Below are positions 44,079 through 53,107 of a DNA stretch of 64,000 nt, one piece after another (position 1 is the first letter of the stretch; each line of letters starts with the position of its first letter). The translations under genes and the position numbers were made by a program. The notes beneath the pieces were generated by a model. The model ran no database searches. It saw only the letters and a list, made by a program, of their open reading frames with translations, and was not told the origin of the DNA. Source of the DNA: Parapedobacter sp. SGR-10 (GTDB lineage Bacteria; Bacteroidota; Bacteroidia; Sphingobacteriales; Sphingobacteriaceae). Where the stretch lies: positions 1 to 64,000 of the forward strand of contig NZ_JAAJTJ010000023.1 in NCBI RefSeq assembly GCF_011030405.1, in the 5' to 3' direction.

Positions 44079-44135
44079 GCGCACGAATCCTTTCGTGTGC
44101 CCATCAAGAACAAGCACACGAAAGGATTCGTGCGC
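44079..44135. repeat. Perfect 22-bp inverted repeat, GGCGCACG family
   Basis: Both arms (44079-44100 and 44114-44135) match perfectly around a 13-base loop. They begin GCGCACGAATCC. This hairpin lies between the convergent msrB and LacI-family genes and could terminate from both sides. Related sequences occur at about 95-120, 49922-49990 and 62168-62255. Confidence 0.8.
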
Positions 44136-44170
44136 TAACATTTGGCTACCGTCAGGTAGACATGGCATCT

Positions 44171-45094
44171 CTATGACAATAAACCTTTAACAATCTTTTC
44201 AGCAATCAAAATCATGTCCTGTTTCAAGGAGACATAGGTCACTGTACTATCTCCGGATAGTACAGGCACATCTGTAGCGATCACGCACGATATCTGCAAA
44301 CGTTCGCGCGCTATGGTCTCTCCCCCTATCCGTGCAAGACGATCCGTAGAAAACAGCACGGCATCCAACCTATTATGACGAATAAAATCACTGATTTGCG
44401 CACATATTTCTGTTTCTTCCAAGGATATCTGGATTTTTTTCATCAGCACATCTCCAGCATATTTGTCCATCGCGTTCATATACCCTTCCTGAAATTCTCG
44501 CATCCTATATGCGTTGGATTGGCAGACCACCAAGCCTACCCGGGCATCCTTGTGGTCGCTCCAATAATCATGGATAGCCTCCACCACTTTCGGTTTGTAA
44601 TCTGCAACGACATGGTCGATCTTCAATCCTTCGGCGATACAGTCATACAATACAACCCGAATATTGTTTGCCATTATTTTTTTTAGTGAACTATCCATGT
44701 TTTCAAACGGCATGAGCACGTATCCGTCCATTTCCTTATGCTGTAAAATGCGGATCAATTCTTCGCCTGCCACCACATCTCCGTTCATACTGACAACAAA
44801 CCCATGATGGCCTTGCTTTCTCAACAGTCTTTCTATCTCAAAAGCAAGAAGGCTTTGCTGCGGAGCTGCAATATCTTCCAATAAGATCCCGAATATTTTG
44901 GTTTTCTTCAACTGCGGGCGGGCTATAGGATTAGGTTTGTATCCTACTTTTCGGGCATAATCCTTTACCTTACGGATAGTAGCAGAACCGATATGACCTT
45001 CCCCCTTGCCATTCAGCACCAAAGACACTGTCGTCACCGAAACACCGGTCGCACGGGCAACATCTGTTATGGTCAATTTTTTCTTCTGTGTCAT
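44171..45094 (-). CDS. LacI/GalR-family transcriptional regulator
   Basis: 307 residues. The N-terminal helix-turn-helix and hinge read LTITDVARATGVSVTTVSLVLNGKG and IGSATIRKVKDYARKVGYKPN, followed by a periplasmic-binding-protein-like sensor domain (IFGILLEDIAAPQQSLLAFEIE). It is somewhat shorter than typical LacI members (330-350), so the sensor has lost some loops. The ligand is probably a sugar or nucleoside, but no metabolic operon adjoins it; the neighbours are msrB and asparaginase. No operator can be named. Confidence 0.88.
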   Translation of the reverse strand: MTQKKKLTITDVARATGVSVTTVSLVLNGKGEGHIGSATIRKVKDYARKVGYKPNPIARPQLKKTKIFGILLEDIAAPQQSLLAFEIERLLRKQGHHGFVVSMNGDVVAGEELIRILQHKEMDGYVLMPFENMDSSLKKIMANNIRVVLYDCIAEGLKIDHVVADYKPKVVEAIHDYWSDHKDARVGLVVCQSNAYRMREFQEGYMNAMDKYAGDVLMKKIQISLEETEICAQISDFIRHNRLDAVLFSTDRLARIGGETIARERLQISCVIATDVPVLSGDSTVTYVSLKQDMILIAEKIVKGLLS

Positions 45095-45140
45095 ACAACT
45101 GCACTAAGTAATAGGTAATAATACAACAGCTAAGATAAAA

Positions 45141-45182
45141 AATTCGTAATTCGTAATTCGTAATTCGTAATTCGTAATTCGT
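45141..45182. repeat. Six tandem copies of AATTCGT
   Basis: The 7-bp unit AATTCGT is repeated six times without error, followed by a partial copy, in the gap between the asparaginase stop codon and the LacI-family start. Such a simple repeat can change length by slippage and lies in the likely promoter region of the LacI gene. Confidence 0.8.
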
Positions 45183-45185
45183 AAT

Positions 45186-46205
45186 TTAATCATTCACCGT
45201 CAATTCGCCCCGAATATCTTTCTCCACCCAAAAGGCTACCAATTCCTGGTCTTCAAACTCACCTTGCAGGTACATAAGCTTGGTAATAGCAGCCTCAAAC
45301 GTCATATCATATCCATTGAGCACGCCGATCTGTTTGAGTCCCTGACTAGTTTCGTACCTTCCCAATTCGACGGAACCAACCTTACACTGCGAAATATTCA
45401 AGATATTTTTGCCTTGTCCGATAGCTTCTTTCAACAAATCCAAAAAAGCCGGATCAGTAGTCGTATTGCCCGAACCAAAAGTTTCCATCACAATGGAACG
45501 CACATCGGATTGTAGAACAGCCCTGATTGTTTCGAGACGAATGCCCGGAAACAGTTTCAACACCCCTACCCTGTTGTCGAGCTTATCGTGGAATACCAGT
45601 TCCTTGTCTCCATTGTACAACAAGGCTTCGAAATTATACTTCAAATGAATGCCCGCTTCGACAAGCACGGGATAATTTGGTGAACGAAAAGCCTCAAATT
45701 TTGCTGAATTATACTTGAAAGAGCGATTGCCACGGAACAATTTATTATCAAATAAGATACAAACCTCTTGTATGACCGATATGCCATTGTGTTTGGTCGA
45801 GGCTATTTCAAGAGCCGTCATCATATTTTCACGTGCATCTGTACGAATCTCACCGATAGGGAGTTGTGATCCCGAAAGAATAACCGGTTTTTGCAGACCT
45901 TCCAACAGGAAGCTCAAAACAGAAGCCGTAAATGCCATCGTATCCGATCCGTGCAGAATGACAAAACCATCGTATTGCTCATAATTGTCCCTGATAAGAC
46001 GGGCCATCTCTAGCCAGATATCCGGTGTCATATTGGACGAGTCGATAATCGGATCAAAAGAATGTACTGTCAACTTGTAATCTAGGCGGCTTAAGTCCGG
46101 TAGATTCTTCTTGATAAGCTCAAAATCGAAAGGAACAAAAATACCATTTTCGTCTTGCACCATCCCGATTGTGCCACCTGTGTATATGATAAAGATATGT
46201 CTCAT
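45186..46205 (-). CDS. ansA: L-asparaginase, type I (cytoplasmic)
   Basis: Hydrolyses asparagine to aspartate and ammonia. 339 residues, no signal peptide. The first catalytic threonine is in FIIYTGGTIGM near residue 10, and the second triad is in GFVILHGSDTMAFTASVLSFLLEG near 85, with a lysine further on. PVILSGSQLPIGEIRTDARENMM follows. The type I family is usual in cytoplasmic asparagine use. The tatD gene begins upstream, three bases before it, so the two form one transcript. Confidence 0.92.
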   Translation of the reverse strand: MRHIFIIYTGGTIGMVQDENGIFVPFDFELIKKNLPDLSRLDYKLTVHSFDPIIDSSNMTPDIWLEMARLIRDNYEQYDGFVILHGSDTMAFTASVLSFLLEGLQKPVILSGSQLPIGEIRTDARENMMTALEIASTKHNGISVIQEVCILFDNKLFRGNRSFKYNSAKFEAFRSPNYPVLVEAGIHLKYNFEALLYNGDKELVFHDKLDNRVGVLKLFPGIRLETIRAVLQSDVRSIVMETFGSGNTTTDPAFLDLLKEAIGQGKNILNISQCKVGSVELGRYETSQGLKQIGVLNGYDMTFEAAITKLMYLQGEFEDQELVAFWVEKDIRGELTVND

Positions 46206-46208
46206 GTG

Positions 46209-46994
46209 CTAAATACCAAATATATCGATAGAGTTTTGCGTCGTGATCTCAGCGATTTTTTCTATTCCGATCTGATGGATATCCGCCACCTTTTGAGCGA
46301 CATAGTACAAATAGGCACTTTCGTTTTCCTTTCCCCGAAAAGGTGAAGGAGCAAGATAAGGAGCGTCGGTTTCCAACACGATATGCTTCAAATCAATCTG
46401 CCGCACGACTTCATCCAAACCAGCCTTTTTAAATGTAACGACCCCGCCTATACCCAATTTGAAACCGAGATCAATAGCTCTACTCGCCTGTTCCAGATTT
46501 CCCGTGAAACAGTGGAAGATACCAAACAGCTTGTCGTCATTCAGTTCCTCCAATAATTCAAAGATTTCGTCAAATGCCTCTCTGCAATGAATGTCAATGG
46601 GTAATCCTAATTGTTTTGCCCAGCCCACTTGTGTACGGAAAGCATCTTTCTGCCACTCCAAGGTACTTTTGTCCCAGTACAGATCAATCCCTATCTCCCC
46701 AATAGCATACACGCTATGGCCAGCAATCGCTTTTTCGATCTGAGCAAGTTCCTGCTTATAACCTTCCTTGACACTGCAAGGGTGCAAACCCAGCATAGGG
46801 AAACAATTTTCGGGATAGGTAGCCACCGTATCCAATACAGGCTGTATCGACCCGCTGTCTACATTCGGAAGAAACAATCGATAAATATGATTGTCCCGAC
46901 AACGTTGCATTTGTTCGTTTATCTTTTCCGTATGGACATTGTAATAGAAATGTGTATGCGTATCTGTCAGTATGTAGGATGGAGCCATAGACAA
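46209..46994 (-). CDS. TatD-family metal-dependent hydrolase
   Basis: 261 residues. TIM-barrel phosphoesterase/DNase family. Metal ligands are DTHTHFYY at the start, GEIGIDLYWDK near 95, PIDIHCREAF near 130, FHCFTGNLEQ near 155 and LETDAPYLAPSPFRGKENE near 205. TatD proteins have 3'-5' exonuclease activity and act in DNA quality control; the substrate of this copy is not defined by sequence. The start may be ATG at 46994 or the ATG at 46988. Confidence 0.9.
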   Translation of the reverse strand: MSMAPSYILTDTHTHFYYNVHTEKINEQMQRCRDNHIYRLFLPNVDSGSIQPVLDTVATYPENCFPMLGLHPCSVKEGYKQELAQIEKAIAGHSVYAIGEIGIDLYWDKSTLEWQKDAFRTQVGWAKQLGLPIDIHCREAFDEIFELLEELNDDKLFGIFHCFTGNLEQASRAIDLGFKLGIGGVVTFKKAGLDEVVRQIDLKHIVLETDAPYLAPSPFRGKENESAYLYYVAQKVADIHQIGIEKIAEITTQNSIDIFGI

Positions 46995-47010
46995 AAATAG
47001 AGAAGATTTA

Positions 47011-47075
47011 TGTAGGGGCGAAACATTTTTCGCCCTTTATGATGCATTTTGGGCAAAATATCTTTTGCCCCTACA
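47011..47075. repeat. Compound palindrome TGTAGGGGC family, copy 3
   Basis: Two hairpins, TGTAGGGGCGAAA with TTTTTCGCCC and GGGCAAAATA with TCTTTTGCCCCTACA, lie between outer TGTAGGGGC and GCCCCTACA ends. This looks like the family at 3375 and 16846 with a central expansion. Confidence 0.75.
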
Positions 47076-47083
47076 TTGAATAT

Positions 47084-47120
47084 AAAAAAACGCGACTCTT
47101 TTTGGGAGCCGCGTTTTTTA
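47084..47120 (-). terminator. Terminator after the FKBP gene
   Basis: AAAAAACGCG and CGCGTTTTTT form a 10-bp stem continued by CTC/GAG after one mismatch; on the minus strand the left arm ends in T-run. It lies just past the stop codon of the FKBP gene (47135). Confidence 0.7.
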
Positions 47121-47134
47121 TATTAAACCGTTTT

Positions 47135-48106
47135 TTATTGTTCAGCTTTAGGCAAAGACGGTACAGAATCTGTAGCAACCGGAGCCTTCACAATATCAAC
47201 CAACTCTACGTCAAATATCAATGGCGCATAAGGAGGGATTTTATTTCCTGCCGGACGATCTCCATATCCCAAAGAAGAAGGAATGATGAAGGTTGCTTTG
47301 CCACCTTTGTTCAACAATTGGAGACCTTCTGTCCATCCCTGAATAACCGGATCGTTACCAATACTGAAACGGATAGGCTCATACGTACGCATTGGATTCG
47401 CCAAATTATGCTTTTTGGCCAATTCTTCATTATTTGTATCGAAGACCGTTCCGTTGGTCAATTTACCAGTGTAGTTGACGACTACAGTATCTCCGACAGC
47501 AGGTTTGTCACCGCTTCCTTCTTCGGAAATAATATATTGCAAACCACTATTTGTTTTCTTAGGCTCTAACTTGTTTGAAGAAACATAGCCGGTAATCTTA
47601 CCTTCTTCTGCATTTTTCAAGTTCTCCAATTCACCTTTGAAATAATTGTCTACTTCTGCATAAAGTGCAGAATCAGTCAATTCGCCTTTTTTGAAGTGCT
47701 TTCTTACTTTGATACGGAAAGTCACATATTTATCACCGATCTCCGGTTTTGGTTGCCCTGTTTTGGCTGCCATCGTATCCAGGTTAAGGCGAAATATAGC
47801 ACTATCTCCTTCACCCAATTTTGTGAACATAGAGTTGTAATCTCCTGGATAAAGTCCAGGCAATGAGTCAGGAGCGATATTGACGATTTGGGGCAGTCCC
47901 AGATCATATGTACTGTTCAACAATGAATCTTTACGATCCGACAGGATCATCATATCTACAGACAATAAATCACCGGCTACGGCCTTTTCGGCACCTGCAT
48001 CCTTCACGATTTTGTACTCCAGACCACCTTCACCTTTTTTAAAGCTCTGGCATGATGCAGCCACCAATAACACAGCTGCAGATAGAAATAGAATTGATTT
48101 CTTCAT
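47135..48106 (-). CDS. Lipoprotein FKBP-type peptidyl-prolyl isomerase
   Basis: 323 residues. Lipoprotein signal MKKSILFLSAAVLLVAASC. It appears to hold two FKBP-like units: a degenerate N-terminal one (residues 30-150) and a complete C-terminal one with KPAVGDTVVVNYTGKLTNGTVFD, PVIQGWTEGLQLLNKGGKATFIIPSSLGYG and PPYAPLIFDVELVDI. These match the FKBP active-site pocket (Tyr, Asp, Trp, Tyr). It should assist folding of periplasmic or outer membrane proteins. It lies 20 bp after the DHH phosphoesterase gene. Confidence 0.9.
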   Translation of the reverse strand: MKKSILFLSAAVLLVAASCQSFKKGEGGLEYKIVKDAGAEKAVAGDLLSVDMMILSDRKDSLLNSTYDLGLPQIVNIAPDSLPGLYPGDYNSMFTKLGEGDSAIFRLNLDTMAAKTGQPKPEIGDKYVTFRIKVRKHFKKGELTDSALYAEVDNYFKGELENLKNAEEGKITGYVSSNKLEPKKTNSGLQYIISEEGSGDKPAVGDTVVVNYTGKLTNGTVFDTNNEELAKKHNLANPMRTYEPIRFSIGNDPVIQGWTEGLQLLNKGGKATFIIPSSLGYGDRPAGNKIPPYAPLIFDVELVDIVKAPVATDSVPSLPKAEQ

Positions 48107-48126
48107 TTTATTTGTTTACTACTTTT

Positions 48127-49137
48127 TTACTTTGTTAATAGCTCTTTATATTCCGGCAATACCGATTTCAATTTGTTGACAACCGTACTCAAATCTTCGG
48201 ATGAACTTCCACCCGAGGCATTCAAGTGTCCTCCACCATTGAAATATTTTTTACATATCTCATTACAAGGGATTTCGCCGATCGAACGCAAAGATAACTT
48301 AATTAATTCGGTTCTGTCAACAATTAATGCAGCTAATCTTATACCTTTTATCGAAAGCGCATAGTTTACCAAGCCCTCCGTATCACCGGTAGTGACTTCA
48401 AATTGTGCCAAATCCTCTTTGCTGATCGCAAAAAGGGCTGTGTTGTAGTCTGGAATGACTTCCAAACAATTCAACAGGCAGTATCCTAAAAATTTTAATC
48501 TTTTTTCGGTAGAACTGTTGTACACATGCTCGTGTATCTCCCAATTACGGGCTCCTGCGTCAATCAGGCTCGCAATAATGTGGTGTACGGCAGACGTTGT
48601 GGAACGAAAGCGAAAAGATCCTGTATCCGTCATGATACCTGCATAAAGACAGGTAGCGATATCGGCATTGATGCTGCCTGCATCCTGCATGATGTCCGCG
48701 ATAAACGTGTACACCAGTTGGGCCGTAGCGGCAGCCTTAGCATCCCAATAAGACAGATCTGCAAAATCTTCCGGATCCAAATGATGGTCAATCATCCACT
48801 TTTGGCCATTGGCTTGGGCAATGATCTCCTCCAATATGTTGGCTCGGGACAAAGCACTGTAATCCAAACAGAAAAGAATATCTGCACGCTCAAACAAGGT
48901 TTGGCATTTTTCAGGTTGTTGGGGATAAATGAGCACATCCTCACGTCCGGGCATCCAATCCAAAAATGTGGGAAAATCGGAAGACACGACTACTTCTACG
49001 TCGTGACCATGCTTCTTTAACCAATGGTATAGTCCCAGGGACGAACCCAAAGCATCTCCGTCGGGTTTATGATGCGTCGTGATGACTATACGTCGGGGGT
49101 GATCCAGTAATTGTAAATTTTTTTCTCCTTTAAGCAT
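48127..49137 (-). CDS. DHH-family phosphoesterase, NrnA-like
   Basis: 336 residues. Metal ligands: HHKPDGDALGSSLGLY near 20-40, LFCLDYSALSR near 90 and MIDHHLDPEDFAD near 115 (the DHH motif), TDTGSFRFRST near 170, and the C-terminal DHHA1 substrate-binding segment GGGHLNASGGSS near 310. NrnA-type members degrade 2-5 nt oligoribonucleotides and pApA, closing the c-di-AMP pathway. Which activity applies is not decided by sequence alone. A TAGGTTTG box at 49154-49161 lies 12 bases before the start region. Confidence 0.9.
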   Translation of the reverse strand: MLKGEKNLQLLDHPRRIVITTHHKPDGDALGSSLGLYHWLKKHGHDVEVVVSSDFPTFLDWMPGREDVLIYPQQPEKCQTLFERADILFCLDYSALSRANILEEIIAQANGQKWMIDHHLDPEDFADLSYWDAKAAATAQLVYTFIADIMQDAGSINADIATCLYAGIMTDTGSFRFRSTTSAVHHIIASLIDAGARNWEIHEHVYNSSTEKRLKFLGYCLLNCLEVIPDYNTALFAISKEDLAQFEVTTGDTEGLVNYALSIKGIRLAALIVDRTELIKLSLRSIGEIPCNEICKKYFNGGGHLNASGGSSSEDLSTVVNKLKSVLPEYKELLTK

Positions 49138-49179
49138 AAAATATCTAAGGACACAAACCTACAAATTATTTTTAAAACG

Positions 49180-49635
49180 CTATAATTGTTGAAAGGCTTT
49201 AAGAGGTAGACATTCCACTTCAATAAATATACGATGTAGATGGTCAAAGTCCCGGTCGGTTGTAATAAGTTTTAACCCCAAAAGTGCTGCAGTAGTGGCT
49301 ATCCAAAGATCATTTTTTCCCATATTTCTTGGCGTAGTAAACGAGTAGTCTGTATAGGATGGATTACGACATTGAGAAAAAGCATCGATTTCGGCATAAG
49401 TATCCACAAGATTTTCATTAATTTCTATGATGACAGCATCTTCCAGTACGGCATTCACTGTTTTCCATTTCTTTGCACCCCACTTATTTTGCAATGCAAT
49501 GGATTTCAGTTCGCTTAACGAAGCAATGGATACAAAAACCTTCTCATGAGTTGGATTAATCACGGTATTAAATAACCGCCTACCTCTATCTTTGGCTAGT
49601 AAAATCAGAATATTGGTATCCAGTAATAGATTCAT
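49180..49635 (-). CDS. PIN-domain toxin (VapC-like)
   Basis: 151 residues. The PIN nuclease acids are present: MNLLLDTNILIL near the start, E in LSELKSIALQ near 40, D in GKNDLWIATTAALL near 112, and D in LITTDRDFDHL near 135. VapC proteins cut specific tRNAs or rRNA and are held inactive by an adjacent antitoxin. Its start codon overlaps the stop of the small upstream gene by four bases, ATGA, which couples their translation in the classic toxin-antitoxin order. Confidence 0.88.
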   Translation of the reverse strand: MNLLLDTNILILLAKDRGRRLFNTVINPTHEKVFVSIASLSELKSIALQNKWGAKKWKTVNAVLEDAVIIEINENLVDTYAEIDAFSQCRNPSYTDYSFTTPRNMGKNDLWIATTAALLGLKLITTDRDFDHLHRIFIEVECLPLKAFQQL

Positions 49636-49859
49636 TTACTTTCATTCAACGTTTTAAGAGCCTTATCAGCTTCTTCTTTCGTCAAAAAAGCCTCATCCGG
49701 CAATTTATTAAGCCGACCTTGAATGTTCGCTGTGTTTTTACCTAGCTTATTGGCAAACGCGGTTGTGCCTCCGGCAGCCATAACCTCTGCGATGGAATAT
49801 GTTTTATATCTCGGTGTCGACGAAAGTGACCCTGTTTTATTTTTTTCTTTAACAGCCAT
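49632..49859 (-). CDS. Antitoxin of the PIN toxin
   Basis: 75 residues. KTYSIAEVMAAGGTTAFANKLGKN near residues 20-43 reads as a small DNA-binding-like helical segment, and the C-terminal part (EAFLTKEEADKALKTLNESK) is acidic/helical, suited for neutralising the PIN toxin. The family is not named with confidence; it differs from the common AbrB- and RHH-type VapB forms. A good promoter lies just upstream. Confidence 0.72.
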   Translation of the reverse strand: MAVKEKNKTGSLSSTPRYKTYSIAEVMAAGGTTAFANKLGKNTANIQGRLNKLPDEAFLTKEEADKALKTLNESK

Positions 49860-49879
49860 TTACCACCTCCTATTATTCT

Positions 49880-49914
49880 CAAAGATACATAAAAATTTCT
49901 TAGTACAGGACAAA
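49880..49914 (-). promoter_or_regulatory. Promoter of the toxin-antitoxin pair
   Basis: On the minus strand TTTG (49914-49911) and TATCTTTG (49887-49880) are 23 bases apart, a good Bacteroidetes match. Transcription would start near 49875, about 15 bases before the antitoxin ATG. Confidence 0.55.
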
Positions 49915-49921
49915 ACCTTAA

Positions 49922-49990
49922 GCACATGCGGCATGTGTGCCTAGCTTAAAGAAAAACTAATCATAGCATGGCGCACGCCTGTGGCGTGTG
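49922..49990. repeat. Two GGCGCACG/GCACATGCGG-family palindromes
   Basis: GCACATGCGGCATGTGTGC (49922-49940) is a palindrome, and GGCGCACGCCTGTGGCGTGTG (49970-49990) a second inverted repeat. Both lie between the antitoxin promoter and the end of the propeller gene, and resemble the inverted repeat at 44079. Confidence 0.65.
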
Positions 49991-49995
49991 TTCTT

Positions 49996-52596
49996 TTACT
50001 TCTGATGCTTAAAAGCATACAACTTACGGTCCCGGCGCATCGTCAACAAATACATATCACTGTTATAATTGATCCGGCCATAGTAGAACAACGGCAACCC
50101 TTCGACAGGAAAACCCTCCATGACATTTCCATTTGCCTCAAACAGATAGAGAAGATTGGTCGGTCGGGAAGCAATGCCCAACAAATATTGTCCCCGATTC
50201 GAAACCGATTCGAAATGCTGAGGGCGATTGACAATATCTTTTGTGAAATTATAATCAAACAACAACCGTGCGCTGTCCGCTATATCGTACACCCGCAGAT
50301 GACCTTTGTCCACCAATATCAATTCCGGCATAGAAGTGGCATTGATATTCACAAAATCCGAAAAATGTTTGGGAAGACGTTCATCCACGCTATAACGTAC
50401 GGCATTTCCATCCAAAGCAATCTTATTGAGATAACCCATGTCGTCTGTCCACCACGCTAGCTGTCCTGATACCATCAATGGATTTTGAATCTTTACCTCC
50501 CCAGGACTGCTGTACGTCTGCACCACATGGCCTCTCTCGTCCAAGAAGTAAACCTTGCCCATATCGGTAGCCAGCACAAAACGGTCATTTATACGCTGTA
50601 TCGGCCCCGTCACATTCCCTTGTAGCTCGGTATCGTGCCAATCGGCATAAATATCACCGTTCAAGTCATAGGCGTACACGGATTTTTGTCCCGTTATCAG
50701 CATCACCTTGGAATTATTAATCGTCACGATCGTAGGGGCAGCAATGGGTTCTTCGGGCAGCGGTAATGAAAAACCAGGTAAAACTTTTCCATCGGTATTA
50801 AATCTATACAACCTGTTCTTGTCCGTCACCAAAACGATAGTTCGGTCTTCAAGTTGTTGTATATCCCCGACCACACGACCCGAAAATACAGTAGACCACA
50901 ATTTCTGACCTGTAGGATGGATAGCGTGAATGGTATGATCCAATTCTTGAATAATGATAAATTTGGAGGTGTCCGAATGTTCAAAAACATAAGGCTGCGT
51001 AATGGCACTGTTCTCAAAACTATACGTCCACTCCGGTGTGACACCAAGAGCCGACTTGCTCTGGTAGACCGCATACACCTGTGAACTTATCTTGCCATTA
51101 TTGCCCGACAGCTGCACAGACCAAGAATGAAAATCCTGAAAACCAAAATTCTCGGTATCCTTGAAATTATCCTGAAAAGGTTGGGTCAATGAGTTGGTAA
51201 TTTTTTGCCGGGCATTCCCTGTATGGACAAAAAGCGTCACATTGGCTTCATAGCTCTGTAACTTCTCAAAGTTCTTAAAACCCAACGTACCTGTCAGCAG
51301 GTTTCTACTACGCCAGTCCTCGCGATATGCCCGCAATGTATGGCTGCTGTTGGCCAATACGAGAACATCTTCGACGAAAGTGACATACGGTCTGGTCAAA
51401 GGTTTGAAAGGATCCCCAAATTTTTTATAGAGTACGTTCGGAGTTTTGAATCGAAAAATCGAATCGGTGGTCTTTTCGAAGTGTAAGACTTGGATTTCCT
51501 TCCAGGCTGTTGTATCGTGGAGACGAATAAAGGCCATATAGTTTTGACTGCCCGTCTCCAGACAAGCAAACTCATTTCCGAGTACCTGCTCAAGATGTTC
51601 ACTGAGGCTTGTGGTGTCAACTTCTTGGGCAACACTTTCTTTCCTCCTTTTGAACAGATCTTTTAGATCTTTTTGAAATCTGGAACGATCACTGATACTG
51701 TATTCTATGTATAAGGCTGTATTTGCCGGAAAGAAACCATAAAGGCTCTGTACTTTTTTTTGTTGGTTTTTGAAGATAGAAACATAATTTTCCGAATATT
51801 GATCTAATTCGCTTTCGCCGGTCAACATGAGGGCATCCTGCCTAAAATTGATATTCCATGCCGATTGTCCTTGTAGATTTTTGAACAAATCCAGAAATGG
51901 GCCTCCATCTCTACGCTGATAGAGATGAACGACGCTGTCATACTGTTGATGGGGAAAATATATGCTCAATGGTGTATTTCGAGAACTATTCTTGAGGAAA
52001 AAATCGATCTGCTCATCAGGTAGATGTCGGGTTGCCTTATCCACGATTCGCGACAAAAGTGGTATAGAACGAGAGGCAAAAAATATGTTTTGATGATAGA
52101 GTAGATGTAAAACCGAATCCTTACTACCATAAGCAAGTGCGTACATCCGGTGTCCCAATGTATCCGTTTCGGAAACCTTATATCGGGTATCCATTTTGTG
52201 CAAAAGGTTCGGCAGTTGGTTTTCGGGGACTGTGGTTGTCGTCGGAATAGTGAGCAGCATATCTGTCCCTTTTTGTGCCGGATGAAACGAGATATAGATT
52301 TCTGCATCCTGTACGAAAGCACCGATTTCCTCGTGCCGCAAAATCTGGTTTTTGAACTGTGCAAGCAGATTAACTTCCTCTTTGCCCAACAGAGCCTCGA
52401 AAACATCAAAATCCTTAAAAATATTATCCGATACCTCATTGTTGCGTAGCGATACGATAAGCATCGTATTGTCGGGAAGATGCCTCAACGGTCTGGCCGC
52501 ATGGCTTTGTTCTCTATCGAGGCTTCGAAAATAAAAGACAGAAGCAACAATAACTGCTACGAATAAAACGGCCGAAAATATTATCGTATTACGCAT
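49996..52596 (-). CDS. Large membrane-anchored protein with C-terminal propeller-like repeats
   Basis: 866 residues. One N-terminal membrane anchor (TIIFSAVLFVAVIVASVFYF), the rest outside the cytoplasm. The first 500 residues (LRHLPDNTMLIVSL, LDLFKNLQGQSAWNINF, ALYIEYSISDRSRFQKDL) resemble DUF3352-type proteins that score as helical/beta surface modules. The last 350 residues have repeated strands of a PQQ-like beta-propeller (TGQKLWSTVFSGRVVGDIQ, GKVLPGFSLPLPEEPIAAPT, GDIYADWHDTELQGNVTGP). No enzyme motif is seen. It may sense or scaffold at the envelope. It is divergent from the DUF423 gene. Confidence 0.7.
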   Translation of the reverse strand: MRNTIIFSAVLFVAVIVASVFYFRSLDREQSHAARPLRHLPDNTMLIVSLRNNEVSDNIFKDFDVFEALLGKEEVNLLAQFKNQILRHEEIGAFVQDAEIYISFHPAQKGTDMLLTIPTTTTVPENQLPNLLHKMDTRYKVSETDTLGHRMYALAYGSKDSVLHLLYHQNIFFASRSIPLLSRIVDKATRHLPDEQIDFFLKNSSRNTPLSIYFPHQQYDSVVHLYQRRDGGPFLDLFKNLQGQSAWNINFRQDALMLTGESELDQYSENYVSIFKNQQKKVQSLYGFFPANTALYIEYSISDRSRFQKDLKDLFKRRKESVAQEVDTTSLSEHLEQVLGNEFACLETGSQNYMAFIRLHDTTAWKEIQVLHFEKTTDSIFRFKTPNVLYKKFGDPFKPLTRPYVTFVEDVLVLANSSHTLRAYREDWRSRNLLTGTLGFKNFEKLQSYEANVTLFVHTGNARQKITNSLTQPFQDNFKDTENFGFQDFHSWSVQLSGNNGKISSQVYAVYQSKSALGVTPEWTYSFENSAITQPYVFEHSDTSKFIIIQELDHTIHAIHPTGQKLWSTVFSGRVVGDIQQLEDRTIVLVTDKNRLYRFNTDGKVLPGFSLPLPEEPIAAPTIVTINNSKVMLITGQKSVYAYDLNGDIYADWHDTELQGNVTGPIQRINDRFVLATDMGKVYFLDERGHVVQTYSSPGEVKIQNPLMVSGQLAWWTDDMGYLNKIALDGNAVRYSVDERLPKHFSDFVNINATSMPELILVDKGHLRVYDIADSARLLFDYNFTKDIVNRPQHFESVSNRGQYLLGIASRPTNLLYLFEANGNVMEGFPVEGLPLFYYGRINYNSDMYLLTMRRDRKLYAFKHQK

Positions 52597-52714
52597 GATA
52601 CAAACCTAGGAATTTCAATCCTAATATAAAAAAAGATAAAAAAACCTGTTCTTTACAGGATATTTTTTACATTTATAAACGATTTTTGACTTATATTTTT
52701 TTATATATAGCTAT

Positions 52715-53107
52715 ATGAATAAGCAGATCATTTTAACGGCCTCTTTTTTTGGACTATTAGGCGTTGTGCTCGGTGCCTTTGGTGCGCATGGATTGGAGGG
52801 AAAAATAAGTGATTATCATCTGGGTACCTGGAAGACAGCCAACCAATACCATTTTTACCATACCTTTGCACTGCTGTTTATTTCTACTTTCTCAAGGGCC
52901 AAGAGCCAGTCTATTCGGGTGTCATTTATTGCCTTTACACTAGGGATACTCCTCTTTTCGGGCTCTTTGTACCTTTTGAGCGTGCGCGACCTGATAGGCT
53001 TGGATAGCTTTACGGCTATACTAGGCCCTATTACACCCCTTGGCGGACTCAGTTTTATGGTCGGCTGGATTGGACTATTTGTCGCCGCTGTCAAGCATAG
53101 GGCGTAA
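52715..53107 (+). CDS. DUF423 (YgdD-type) small membrane protein
   Basis: 130 residues with four membrane segments. The start (ASFFGLLGVVLGAFGAHGLEGKI), the centre (WKTANQYHFYHTFALLF) and the end (LGPITPLGGLSFMVGWIGLFVAAV) are the typical DUF423 pattern. The function is unknown. Its stop codon directly adjoins the stop of the convergent DUF4136 gene (53107/53108) with no space for a terminator. Confidence 0.9.
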   Translation: MNKQIILTASFFGLLGVVLGAFGAHGLEGKISDYHLGTWKTANQYHFYHTFALLFISTFSRAKSQSIRVSFIAFTLGILLFSGSLYLLSVRDLIGLDSFTAILGPITPLGGLSFMVGWIGLFVAAVKHRA

